A stretch of DNA of 58,654 nucleotides from Planctomycetia bacterium. Its GTDB lineage: Bacteria > Planctomycetota > Phycisphaerae > Phycisphaerales > SM1A02. Below the pieces are notes generated by a model. The model had not been told where the DNA came from. It saw nothing but the letters and a program-made list of their open reading frames with translations, and did no database searches. Shown here in pieces: positions 42,063-50,080 of the stretch. Location of the stretch: positions 1 to 58,654 of the forward strand of contig SYHM01000181.1 of NCBI GenBank assembly GCA_005799205.1, read 5' to 3'. Position numbers and translations under genes: made by a program. Position 1 is the first letter of the stretch. The number at the start of each line of letters is the position of its first letter.

Positions 42063-42479
42063 ATGTCTGTGGATATTGATCGAGCAACGCTTTGGTTTTT
42101 GACAGCCCGCGGGATGAGTGCTGCCTGCTCGAAGACCTCGCACGAAGTGCACTCGTCGGCTGCGGGGCTCTTTGCTCAATCTGTCCTTGGCTTTTCGGAA
42201 GATGTCTGCATCGAGGGGAAGTCATTCGCGCGAATGCAGCGCCTCTCGTTGATGGATTGCCTCGCCGGTGTTGCGGCGCTTCCACTTGAGATTCGCGAGA
42301 AGTTTCTCACCGGTGCACTCATGATCGCGCTTCTCGATCGAACGATGGACCCATCCGAGGTGCGGTGGGCTTCGGCGCTCGCGAGCGCAATGAAACTCAC
42401 TGCGGCGCAGGTTGAAGAGTGCTGCCTTGGAGCGCGCATCTTGACGGACATGCTGCATCCAGTGAGTCAAAGGGCTTGA
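42063..42479 (+). CDS. Small cytoplasmic protein, possibly TerB-like
   Basis: A 138-residue soluble, helix-rich protein. Two segments, DCLAGVAALPLEIREKFLTGALMIALLDR and DPSEVRWASALASAMKLTAAQVE, resemble the helical repeats of TerB/TerB-like proteins, in which acidic residues in the loop coordinate metal. The match is only by eye and some canonical acids are missing, so the family is not firm. It leads three short plus-strand genes; the next starts 3 bases after its stop. Confidence 0.5.
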   Translation: MSVDIDRATLWFLTARGMSAACSKTSHEVHSSAAGLFAQSVLGFSEDVCIEGKSFARMQRLSLMDCLAGVAALPLEIREKFLTGALMIALLDRTMDPSEVRWASALASAMKLTAAQVEECCLGARILTDMLHPVSQRA

Positions 42480-42482
42480 GCG

Positions 42483-43295
42483 ATGGAGGAACCTTCGGCA
42501 AACTTCGGATTCCTCGCAGCGATCGATCGGCGGCTCTCACGACTCGGGAAGCAGGCTGAGACATATGCCCACTCCGACCCCGAGGCATGCCTTTTCAAAC
42601 TGCGACTGATGGTTGAGATGATGGCTTCTACGCTCGCACGAGTCGCTCTCGGCAACGCCCTCCCCCCTGAACTTGGCGTCACTCTGGGCGAGCTCGAGCG
42701 GCGAGGGGTGCTCCCTCGGCGCGAGGCAGACAGCATGCACGCGATCCGACGCGATGGCAATTCAGCCGTTCACGGTGGAACTGCGCCAGCGTCAACGGCA
42801 CTTCGAAGGTTGCGCGATGCCCACTCGCTCAGTTACTGGTACACGCAGGCACTCACCCGAAAGCCAACTGGACCGCGACAGGAGTTTCAGGTGCCAGAAG
42901 CCGCGCGTCCTCATGGAGGAGTTGATCCACAAGTCGCTGCAGCAGAAGTACTTGAAGACCAGATTGAGCAGCGCAGACGACGCACTCGAGAAGCGCTGAT
43001 GCTCTTCCGCGATGAAGCAGAGCGCGTCGAAATGACCGCCCGATACCGCAGCGAGCTCGATGGACTTGATGCCGCGGCCGCGACTGCCGGAGAGTCCGAC
43101 TTCGACGCTGAGACGATGGCGCTCATCATCGCGCTCGAGCTCGAGCAGTTGCTCGAACATCCAACATTCGGACGAGCGAGTCGCGATGCGCGTCGCGACG
43201 CCGAGGCGCAACTCAATGCAGTCAAGCAACGGCTCGATGCGCAAGAGTCGACCTTCCGAGAGGCGCGCGAACGCTTGACGACTGACAATTTGTAG
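42483..43295 (+). CDS. Protein with DUF4145-like domain and coiled coil
   Basis: A 270-residue protein. Residues 10-125 fit the DUF4145 pattern: HSDPEACLFKLRLMVEMM, LGELERRGVLPRREADSMHAIRRDGNSAVHGG, where a helix pair around IRxxGNxxxH is diagnostic. DUF4145 domains usually sit at the N-terminus of restriction or helicase-like proteins and may sense nucleotides or nucleic acid ends. Here nothing enzymatic follows. The rest (145-270) is charged coiled coil (EDQIEQRRRRTREALMLFRD, then an Asp/Glu-rich part). It starts 3 bases after the TerB-like gene. Confidence 0.6.
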   Translation: MEEPSANFGFLAAIDRRLSRLGKQAETYAHSDPEACLFKLRLMVEMMASTLARVALGNALPPELGVTLGELERRGVLPRREADSMHAIRRDGNSAVHGGTAPASTALRRLRDAHSLSYWYTQALTRKPTGPRQEFQVPEAARPHGGVDPQVAAAEVLEDQIEQRRRRTREALMLFRDEAERVEMTARYRSELDGLDAAAATAGESDFDAETMALIIALELEQLLEHPTFGRASRDARRDAEAQLNAVKQRLDAQESTFREARERLTTDNL

Positions 43296-43339
43296 GACCC
43301 CCTTCTCATCCGATTGCACGCGTGAGTACATTTGCACGC

Positions 43340-43346
43340 AAGGAGG
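43340..43346 (+). promoter_or_regulatory. Strong Shine-Dalgarno site before the 43354 gene
   Basis: AAGGAGG lies 7 bases before the ATG at 43354. A possible -10, TACATT, is at 43327-43332, giving a leader of about 15 bases that holds the site. Confidence 0.8.
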
Positions 43347-43353
43347 ATCGACC

Positions 43354-43632
43354 ATGGACGGCGACCTATCAGTTGATTATCTCGGTGACGGGTACTACGC
43401 ACTCTTTCGAGACAACGGCGATCGACGCATCATTGAATGTGTTGCTCCACGTGTGACTGACATCTTTCGAAATGTCGCGCGGCGCTTCGGCCACGATCAC
43501 CCCGTCGAAATGTCATACACGGCGCACCTCGTGTTCAAGATCGAAGCTGGAATCGACTTCAGTGCTGACCTCGGTGACCCAGCACAAGCGGATGTCGATG
43601 AGTATGGCTCGTACGACTCGAAAGAGTTGTAG
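43354..43632 (+). CDS. Small acidic protein of unknown function
   Basis: A 92-residue acidic protein (many Asp, few Lys) without signal peptide or membrane segment. The sequence alternates short strands and one helix (TDIFRNVARRFG). The C-terminus is strongly acidic (DLGDPAQADVDEYGSYD). The perfect ribosome-binding site and good -10 suggest real and strong expression. Family unknown. It follows the DUF4145 gene by 58 bases and has its own promoter, so co-regulation with the two upstream genes is uncertain. Its end is convergent with the Bax inhibitor gene. Confidence 0.6.
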   Translation: MDGDLSVDYLGDGYYALFRDNGDRRIIECVAPRVTDIFRNVARRFGHDHPVEMSYTAHLVFKIEAGIDFSADLGDPAQADVDEYGSYDSKEL

Positions 43633-43654
43633 CGACCACCTCCCTGACGACGCG

Positions 43655-44464
43655 CTACTTTCGCTCGCCGAACATCATCGCGATGCGGAAGACCAGTTTC
43701 AGTGCTTCGAGATAGACCCACGCAAGCGTCACGACAAGCCCAAAGGTGAGATACCACTCAGCAGAGGCTGGCGCTCCCGCTGTCACGGCATCCTGCACCT
43801 GTCGAAAATCGACGATGAGCCAGAGAGCAGCAACGATGAGCACCACTGCGTTGATGCCGAGCCCAATCAGCGCGCCGTTGCCCGATCCTGCCGCGGATGA
43901 CAGCGACAGAAATGGCATGCTCGCACCGAAGAGTGACATCACCATCGAGATCAGAAAGGCAAAGAAGATGCCAAGCGTGACGACCGAAAGCACCCTCTGG
44001 AACATCGCACCGCCAGTGAGAATGCCCATGCGAAAAAGCGTGAGCATTGCAAGCATCAGAGCGATGACGATGACGAACGCCTGAAGGGCGATCCCACCAG
44101 GGACGGCAATCTTGTTCGCAGCGAGGATTCCTTCGAGCAGCATCCCGAGAGCGCCGAGCATGAACCCCTGCGAAACCGAGTAGAGCACAGTGATCGATGC
44201 TGCCATGCGCGGTGACTTGCGGACAAGAAAGATCGACGCGATCGAAACTGCGAAGGATGCGAGAAATGCGATCCACATCGCCGCAGGAAATGCCTTCGTA
44301 ATGGGCACCGCCACGGCGCCAGAGATGGCCGCGAGAAGCACGCACCCAGCGGTCTTGTTAATGACTCCAGTGACCGTGCAGACGCGCGCGGATTGGTCAA
44401 CCTGACCGAGCGCACCTTCGAGAACAGAGTCTGCGAGAATTGGGTTGGATGAGACGAGTGACAT
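43655..44464 (-). CDS. Bax inhibitor-1/YccA family membrane protein
   Basis: A 269-residue protein with seven hydrophobic segments (about 35-265). Family features are the loop sequence DFRQVQDAVTAGAPASAEWYLTFGLVVTLAWVYLEAL near the end, with its two conserved Asp residues typical of the pH-gated Ca2+ leak in this family, and TLFRMGILTG in the middle. A Shine-Dalgarno AGGAGAA lies 7 bases before the ATG, inside the end of the PilZ gene. It is the last gene of the leuS-PilZ group. Confidence 0.9.
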   Translation of the reverse strand: MSLVSSNPILADSVLEGALGQVDQSARVCTVTGVINKTAGCVLLAAISGAVAVPITKAFPAAMWIAFLASFAVSIASIFLVRKSPRMAASITVLYSVSQGFMLGALGMLLEGILAANKIAVPGGIALQAFVIVIALMLAMLTLFRMGILTGGAMFQRVLSVVTLGIFFAFLISMVMSLFGASMPFLSLSSAAGSGNGALIGLGINAVVLIVAALWLIVDFRQVQDAVTAGAPASAEWYLTFGLVVTLAWVYLEALKLVFRIAMMFGERK

Positions 44465-44467
44465 GGA

Positions 44468-45325
44468 TTAGTTCTCCTGGCGAATCTGGGCCTGCTGCAT
44501 TGCCCGATGAATTTGCTCAACAACAACTTGCTGATGAGCCATATGAAACGTGAAGTCGAATGACACACCGATATAGGTGCGCTGCGAACTGTCGAGGTGG
44601 GTGTGGACGACCTTCCCGGTCGCGACCAATGGAACGGGATGGTTGCGGCCAAGTGGAATCTCGATCCAGAAGATTCGATGACGACCCAGCACCGCCGAAT
44701 CCTGCGGCTCGACTCGCAGTCCAACACCACCGCCGCCAACGTTCATGAGCGTGGCAGAAAACTTGGGACCGACAAGTGGCATCGGTGGCGCACCGCCCGT
44801 CACTGCCGTTCCGGCGACAAAGGCATGGAACGCCGCATCGTTGGCAGTTTCTGCAGCGATGATCGTGCGCGGATCGAGGAGCGGCCAAACGCTCACGCTC
44901 GGGAGGTTGAGCTCTGAGGCTTCGACACGAACGAATCGACGCAGACACCGCTCAACATGATCGGGTAGTTGCAGTCGCATGCATGGACCGCGCGAGGAGG
45001 CAGGCCGCTCATCTGAGATCTTCGTGGAAGTGAACTTCCACCGGTTCTGCCCAATGGTGATGGCGCCGACAAGCGGCATCCCGTCGTCGATGTGAAATGT
45101 CTTGCCAAGCGCAACTGGCGCTTCGACCAACACCGACTCCTCTTCAAGCGCAACAATCTTCAGCCGCCAGACGAGGTCGGCAGATCCTGCGGCTTCAAGT
45201 GGATCGACCTTTGGCGCCGATGGGCTGCCCGCGCGCGCGATCGAGACTTCGAGGGTGCCCCCTCGCTCGAAGACCTGCTGCATACTTCTCTTCCATTCAG
45301 TTGTCCGCGACCTTGATGCTGGCAT
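44468..45325 (-). CDS. YcgR-like PilZ domain protein (probable cyclic di-GMP receptor)
   Basis: A 285-residue protein. The N-terminal part (about 15-120) resembles the YcgR N-domain. The PilZ domain (about 127-275) opens with the RxxxR cyclic di-GMP signature (R129-R133 in LRRFVRVEA) and continues with NVGGGGVGLRV, in which the usual [DN]xSxxG has Gly instead of Ser. Cyclic di-GMP binding is probable but the changed residue lowers certainty. Together with the HD-GYP protein it shows cyclic di-GMP signalling in this genome. TATGAT 8 bases before the ATG supports the start and an own promoter. Confidence 0.72.
   Translation of the reverse strand: MPASRSRTTEWKRSMQQVFERGGTLEVSIARAGSPSAPKVDPLEAAGSADLVWRLKIVALEEESVLVEAPVALGKTFHIDDGMPLVGAITIGQNRWKFTSTKISDERPASSRGPCMRLQLPDHVERCLRRFVRVEASELNLPSVSVWPLLDPRTIIAAETANDAAFHAFVAGTAVTGGAPPMPLVGPKFSATLMNVGGGGVGLRVEPQDSAVLGRHRIFWIEIPLGRNHPVPLVATGKVVHTHLDSSQRTYIGVSFDFTFHMAHQQVVVEQIHRAMQQAQIRQEN
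44472..44478 (-). promoter_or_regulatory. Shine-Dalgarno site for the Bax inhibitor gene
   Basis: AGGAGAA on the minus strand, 7 bases before the ATG at 44464, overlaps the end of the PilZ reading frame. Confidence 0.75.
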
Positions 45326-45333
45326 GGTCCTTG

Positions 45334-45339
45334 ATCATA
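45334..45339 (-). promoter_or_regulatory. -10-like hexamer TATGAT before the PilZ gene
   Basis: TATGAT on the minus strand lies 8 bases before the ATG at 45325. It differs from TATAAT at one base. Confidence 0.55.
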
Positions 45340-45380
45340 GCCGCGCTCCGCGTCGCTCGGTCACAGACACTCGATGCGCC

Positions 45381-45800
45381 TCACGAGCACCTCGCGACCC
45401 AGACCACCAGACTCAAGGCCACGAGCGCAATGGCGGCGATGCGACCCCCTCGCACCATAGCGCTGCCCATGGCATCGATCGCCCCGGTGCGGACAAGTGC
45501 AGTCGCTTCGGCATCCTCGTTGCCGACATCGACAGAATCCCAATCAACGCTGTCAGAGAGGAACTTGTTCTCGCGAAGTGCGTCATTCGCCCTTTCAAGG
45601 TCACTCATGCGCACCTGCACTGGAATGCCGCCGAGCAACCGAGCTCCAACTGCATCGAGCCCGAGCGTTCCGATCGCAGCGCTGAACACCGCGACATCAA
45701 TCTCGCGATCGCGCAGGATTGCTGCGACCGTCTGCGCCTCGAACTCACTGGCCGCGAGGTAAGCCGTCACGAGCCCATCTGGGTCGGAAGTGGCATTCAT
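45381..45800 (-). CDS. DUF2007-like protein with C-terminal membrane segment
   Basis: A 139-residue protein. The first 70 residues fit DUF2007, a small ferredoxin-like 'putative signal transducing' domain: YLAASEFEAQTVAAILRDREIDVAVFS, then GIPVQVRMSDLERANDALRE. An acidic linker follows (about 85-100). The C-terminus is a single membrane helix (GRIAAIALVALSLVVWVARC). So the sensory domain faces the cytoplasm, tethered to the membrane. Its ATG overlaps the stop of the preceding gene by 4 bases. Confidence 0.7.
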   Translation of the reverse strand: MNATSDPDGLVTAYLAASEFEAQTVAAILRDREIDVAVFSAAIGTLGLDAVGARLLGGIPVQVRMSDLERANDALRENKFLSDSVDWDSVDVGNEDAEATALVRTGAIDAMGSAMVRGGRIAAIALVALSLVVWVARCS

Positions 45801-47170
45801 GATGCACCGGTCTGTGGGGGTTGAGCCCCATCCACTTCGCGCACTCGATCGATCGCGAGCAGCAATGCATCGGCATCATCGGGATCGAACATCTCATCGC
45901 CAATCTCGACTCGCCAATCGGTCACGCTCGAAGTAGCCATCGTGAAGTGAGATCCAGGTCCAACGTCTTGTCGAGTGATCGGTTGATCGACAACTGCCAC
46001 CGTAAGCGCATCATGATCAATCTTTTGAACACTGAACCACGACTGCTCAATGCGATCTCCCGATGTCCCTGGGACTGGCGCCTGCACCGTGAACCCTGCA
46101 CGAGCAAGTGCTTGGAGGCGTGGATTTCCAGTGCGAATCAAACTCGCGAATGCGGTCGCGAAGCTCACCCATGTCGCCCTCGCGCGCCGCTCGGTTGACC
46201 GCACACTGTGCTGAGTCATATAGAGCACGGCCTTGCCTGCCTCGATCCGCTCGACGACTTCGCGTGGCCAGACCCATAGTGATCGAAACTGCCCGAGTGG
46301 CATTTCTGCGCACACGACTGCACGAGGCAGTGCAAACTCGCTCAATCCATGATCTCGAGCCTGAACGCGCCACGGTTCCGACCCAGCGGCCGTTGGATTC
46401 ACGCATGGAGTGACATCCCCTACTTTCTGAAATCGAACGACGAGGTCATCACCGACCTCAAGAGTCTCGCCAGGGTCTGGCATTTCGTTCTCAAGCAGTA
46501 GCCCCGCGAGCGTGTGCAAGAGCACCGCACCCGACTCAGAATGCGCGCGTGGCACCTCGACGAGTTCGAGTTCGGGGATGCCGCAGCGTGAGAGCCCGCA
46601 CGTTCCGAGCAAGACAAGCGTTGTGTCTCCATCGGGAAGTGCCTCATAGCGACCCAGCCGCCACAGCAAGCGCTCGACCGGCGCGGCATCCTGCGCAAGA
46701 AAGTCGCGGTCGATTCGCGCACGGGGGTAGACCTCACCTGTGACGACGTCAAGGATCGCCACGACGTCTGGCAAAGCTCCCCCGAGCAGCCCGACACTCA
46801 TGAAGTACTCCTCAGCGGGCTCGTCTGAAGAGAGAATCGTTTGCAATCGAATGACCCAGGGGGACTGTGACGCGCTCTGACCGATCTGAGCGCGATCGCC
46901 ATCTGAGAGGTCGCGCGAGCGTTCACACCAAATCACAAGCCCTGACTCGATCCCAGGAATCTGCACCCCAAACGCCCAAATCGCATCATCGTCCGTTTCG
47001 ATCGCGTCGATGGCGACTTCGCTTCCAACCCATGCCGCGATCGCAGTTGAGAATTCTGAGCCGGTCAACGCCTCTTCGTGAGGCCAAAAAGCGACAAATC
47101 CACTCTCCTGCGGCTCAACCTCCCATCCGTGCCCTGGGTGTTCCTCGGCGTGATCATCGGGGTTCGTCAC
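45797..47170 (-). CDS. DUF2314-like protein of unknown function
   Basis: A 457-residue soluble, acidic protein. The last 100 residues fit DUF2314: QSWFSVQKIDHDALTVAVVD, then a Gly-rich turn and SSVTDWRVEIGDEMF. The front half (about 20-330) has no clear domain, though the combination resembles uncharacterised DUF4026-DUF2314 proteins. The GTG at 47170 is taken as start because TACGCT lies 9 bases upstream; the alternative GTG at 47200 adds 10 residues. It begins 52 bases after leuS and is followed with a 4-base overlap by the DUF2007 gene. Confidence 0.6.
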   Translation of the reverse strand: MTNPDDHAEEHPGHGWEVEPQESGFVAFWPHEEALTGSEFSTAIAAWVGSEVAIDAIETDDDAIWAFGVQIPGIESGLVIWCERSRDLSDGDRAQIGQSASQSPWVIRLQTILSSDEPAEEYFMSVGLLGGALPDVVAILDVVTGEVYPRARIDRDFLAQDAAPVERLLWRLGRYEALPDGDTTLVLLGTCGLSRCGIPELELVEVPRAHSESGAVLLHTLAGLLLENEMPDPGETLEVGDDLVVRFQKVGDVTPCVNPTAAGSEPWRVQARDHGLSEFALPRAVVCAEMPLGQFRSLWVWPREVVERIEAGKAVLYMTQHSVRSTERRARATWVSFATAFASLIRTGNPRLQALARAGFTVQAPVPGTSGDRIEQSWFSVQKIDHDALTVAVVDQPITRQDVGPGSHFTMATSSVTDWRVEIGDEMFDPDDADALLLAIDRVREVDGAQPPQTGAS

Positions 47171-47179
47171 TAGAGGTGA

Positions 47180-47185
47180 AGCGTA
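47180..47185 (-). promoter_or_regulatory. -10-like hexamer TACGCT downstream of leuS
   Basis: TACGCT on the minus strand lies 9 bases before the GTG at 47170. The start codon was partly chosen by this fit, so it is weak evidence. Confidence 0.3.
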
Positions 47186-47222
47186 ACCACTTCGCCACAC
47201 TTCTCGAGCCCCGATCGACCAT

Positions 47223-50015
47223 TCACACGAGCACGTTCACCATGCGCTTTGGAACAACGATGACCTTCTTCGCGGTCCGACCTGCCATCGCCTGCACGAC
47301 CATGGCGTCACTGAGCACGATCGCTTCGATCTGCGCTGCGTCAGCCGCGGTCGGAACCTGAACACGAGCGCGAACCTTCCCCTGAATCTGCACTGGCATC
47401 TCAATGCTCTCATCGACCAGCATGGCCACGTCGACGACAGGCCACTGCGATGTCGTGACCGAACTCGCTTCGCCGAGTTTCTCCCAAAGTGCTTCGCAAA
47501 TGTGTGGTGCGAATGGGCTGAGCGCGCGAAGGAAGCGGTTCATCTGGTCTCTCGTAAGTCCGCCATCGGCCGCGTCAATCATTGCAGTCGGTCGCGTCGC
47601 AGCATTCACCAGTTCGATCAGCGAGGCAATCGCTGTGTTGAACGCGAGTTTCTCGATGTCATGGGCGACTTTGTGAATCGTGCGGTGAAGCAGCCGTTCG
47701 ACTGCCGCATCGGGGGCGCGCGCAAGCAGCAGCTCGCCCGTGCGTTCATCGATTGCCAGCCGCCATACGCGCTGCAGAAAACGAAACACTCCAGCAATAT
47801 CACGCGTATTCCATGGCTTCGAGTCGGCAAGCGGTCCCATCGACATCTCATACAGCCGCAGCGTGTCAGCGCCGTATTCAGCGACGACCTCATCTGGTGT
47901 CACAACATTCTTCAGGCTCTTCGACATCTTTGCGATCACCCGCGTCACAGGAGCGCCGTTTGCTGTCTCAACCCATCCACCATTCACCTCGTGCACCGCA
48001 TCGGTTGCCACGAGCGTTCCGTCGGCGCGTTCGAAAGCAAAGCTCGTAATCATTCCTTGGTGGTAAAGCTTCGCGAATGGCTCTCGCGTCGTGACTTCGC
48101 CGAGGTCGAAGAGCATCTTGTGCCAGAAGCGCGCATACAGAAGGTGTAGGACGGCGTGCTCTGATCCGCCGACATAGAGGTCGACTCCACGATCCCCCAT
48201 CCAGTAGTGCTCAGCCTCTTTCGAGACGAATCGCGTTGAGTTTCTTGGATCGCAGTACCTCAGGTAGTACCAACACGATCCCGCCCACCCTGGCATGGTG
48301 TTCGTCTCGCGCCGAACGGGAGTCTGTGGGTCGAGCAACCGAACATCGACCCCAGCGGCGCCGGCAGTGGTCTGCACCCACTGCGTGGCCTTCCCAAGTG
48401 GAGGAAGCGGCTGATCGCTCTGCACAGGGGCATAGTCAGCGAGCGTTGGCAATTGGACAGGAAGCGCCTCGGGTGAAACGGGATAATGCATCCCCGATTC
48501 GTCAAACACAACCGGAAACGGCTCACCCCAGTAGCGCTGCCGACTGAAGAGCCAATCGCGCAATCGAAAGTTGATCCGCCGCACTCCGCATCCTTTGGAT
48601 TGCAGCCAGTCAATCATTGCGCGCGCGGCAGACGCGGTCGGAAGTCCATTCAGCGAGAGTTCATGATTGCTCGAATTGCACGCGATGCCTGCCTCGCAAG
48701 CGGCTGCATCTGCCGAGAATGCGGTGCCATCGGCCGCGGCAACAACCTGACGGATCGGGAGCGAGAATCGAGTCGCGAACGCGAAGTCGCGCTCATCATG
48801 CGCCGGGACGGCCATGATCGCGCCAGTGCCATACGCCATGAGCACGTAGTCGGCAACCCAAATCGGAATCGGCAGTCCCGTCGCAGGATTCGTTGCGGTG
48901 AGTCCAAGCGGGATACCTGTCTTGTCGCGGCTCTCAGCCTGACGATCCAGATCGGACCGATTTCGCGCGCGTGTGACATAGCCGCCGATATCGGCTGCAC
49001 TCGCTGGATTGTGCGCGCACGCCCATTCGACAAGCGGATGCTCTGGTGCGACCACCATGTATGTCGCGCCAAACAACGTATCTGGGCGGGTCGTAAAAAT
49101 CGTCAGCGCGCCGAATCCTGCGACGGCGAACTGCACATCAGCTCCTTCACTTCGACCGATCCATTCAGCCTGCATTGTGCGCGTGGACTCTGGCCATTCG
49201 ACGATGGCGAGATCATCGAGCAGACGCTGCGCGTACGCGGTGATTCGAAACATCCACTGACGGAGTGGCATTCGAAACACTGGGTGACTTCCCCGCTCAC
49301 TCCGTCCATCGACAACCTCTTCGTTCGCGAGCACCGTTCCAAGCGCAGGGCACCAATTCACCGTTTGAACGCCGATGTACGCAAGCCGAACTGTGTCGAG
49401 GTATCCCTGCCGCTGCGCAGGCGTGCACTTCGACCACGGCGTGCCGTCGGTCCCTGTCGCGCGATCCTCATCAGCGCACTGCGCCTCGAGCTCTGCGATG
49501 GGACGGGCGCACGCGCGCGATTCGTCGTAGTAACTGTGATAGGCGCGAAGCCAGATCCACTGCGTCCAGCGGTAATAGTCGGGATCAATGGTTCCAAACT
49601 CGCGCGACCAGTCATAGGCGAATCCGAGTCGCTGCAATTGACGGCGAAAGTTGTCGATCGCACTACGCGTCGTGACTGCCGGATGCACCCCAGTCTGCAC
49701 CGCGTATTGCTCGGCTGGAAGTCCAAACGCGTCCCATCCCATTGGGTGCAGCACATTGAAACCGCGCATCACTTTGTAGCGGGTCAAAATGTCAGTTGCT
49801 GTGTAACCCTCGGGGTGGCCGACATGCAATCCCGCCCCAGATGGATACGGAAACATGTCCAGGATGTAGTACTTCGGGCGACTCGCATCGAACCCAGGAT
49901 CGCCCGGATTCGCTGCGCGATTGGCGCCATCGGCGAGCCACCGCGCCTGCCAGTGCAACTCGATTTCGCACGCGCGCGCCGCGTCATAGCGATAGGGTGT
50001 TTCGTTCGCTGCCAT
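47223..50015 (-). CDS. leuS: Leucyl-tRNA synthetase
   Basis: Charges tRNA-Leu with leucine. The 930-residue class I synthetase has its HIGH motif as HVGH in YPSGAGLHVGHPEGYTATD (residues 55-75) and the KMSKS loop as KMSKSLKNVV (about 700). The editing domain lies between (FTTRPDTLFGATYMVVAPEHPL, GTGAIMAVPAHDERDF). Zn-binding residues and the C-terminal anticodon region are standard. A -10-like TATCCT (50042-50037) is 21 bases before the ATG, so the gene may have a short leader. folC precedes it by 65 bases. Confidence 0.97.
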   Translation of the reverse strand: MAANETPYRYDAARACEIELHWQARWLADGANRAANPGDPGFDASRPKYYILDMFPYPSGAGLHVGHPEGYTATDILTRYKVMRGFNVLHPMGWDAFGLPAEQYAVQTGVHPAVTTRSAIDNFRRQLQRLGFAYDWSREFGTIDPDYYRWTQWIWLRAYHSYYDESRACARPIAELEAQCADEDRATGTDGTPWSKCTPAQRQGYLDTVRLAYIGVQTVNWCPALGTVLANEEVVDGRSERGSHPVFRMPLRQWMFRITAYAQRLLDDLAIVEWPESTRTMQAEWIGRSEGADVQFAVAGFGALTIFTTRPDTLFGATYMVVAPEHPLVEWACAHNPASAADIGGYVTRARNRSDLDRQAESRDKTGIPLGLTATNPATGLPIPIWVADYVLMAYGTGAIMAVPAHDERDFAFATRFSLPIRQVVAAADGTAFSADAAACEAGIACNSSNHELSLNGLPTASAARAMIDWLQSKGCGVRRINFRLRDWLFSRQRYWGEPFPVVFDESGMHYPVSPEALPVQLPTLADYAPVQSDQPLPPLGKATQWVQTTAGAAGVDVRLLDPQTPVRRETNTMPGWAGSCWYYLRYCDPRNSTRFVSKEAEHYWMGDRGVDLYVGGSEHAVLHLLYARFWHKMLFDLGEVTTREPFAKLYHQGMITSFAFERADGTLVATDAVHEVNGGWVETANGAPVTRVIAKMSKSLKNVVTPDEVVAEYGADTLRLYEMSMGPLADSKPWNTRDIAGVFRFLQRVWRLAIDERTGELLLARAPDAAVERLLHRTIHKVAHDIEKLAFNTAIASLIELVNAATRPTAMIDAADGGLTRDQMNRFLRALSPFAPHICEALWEKLGEASSVTTSQWPVVDVAMLVDESIEMPVQIQGKVRARVQVPTAADAAQIEAIVLSDAMVVQAMAGRTAKKVIVVPKRMVNVLV

Positions 50016-50080
50016 GGGAAGACTCGAGGGGCTCGGAGGATAGCCACGCCGAGAACACGGGCACTCTCAACCGGATTGAC

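Noticed and set aside
43629..43653. GTAGCG...CGCTAC inverted repeat between the acidic gene and the Bax inhibitor gene
   Set aside because: Six-base arms with a loop of about 18 bases and no T run; weak as a terminator.
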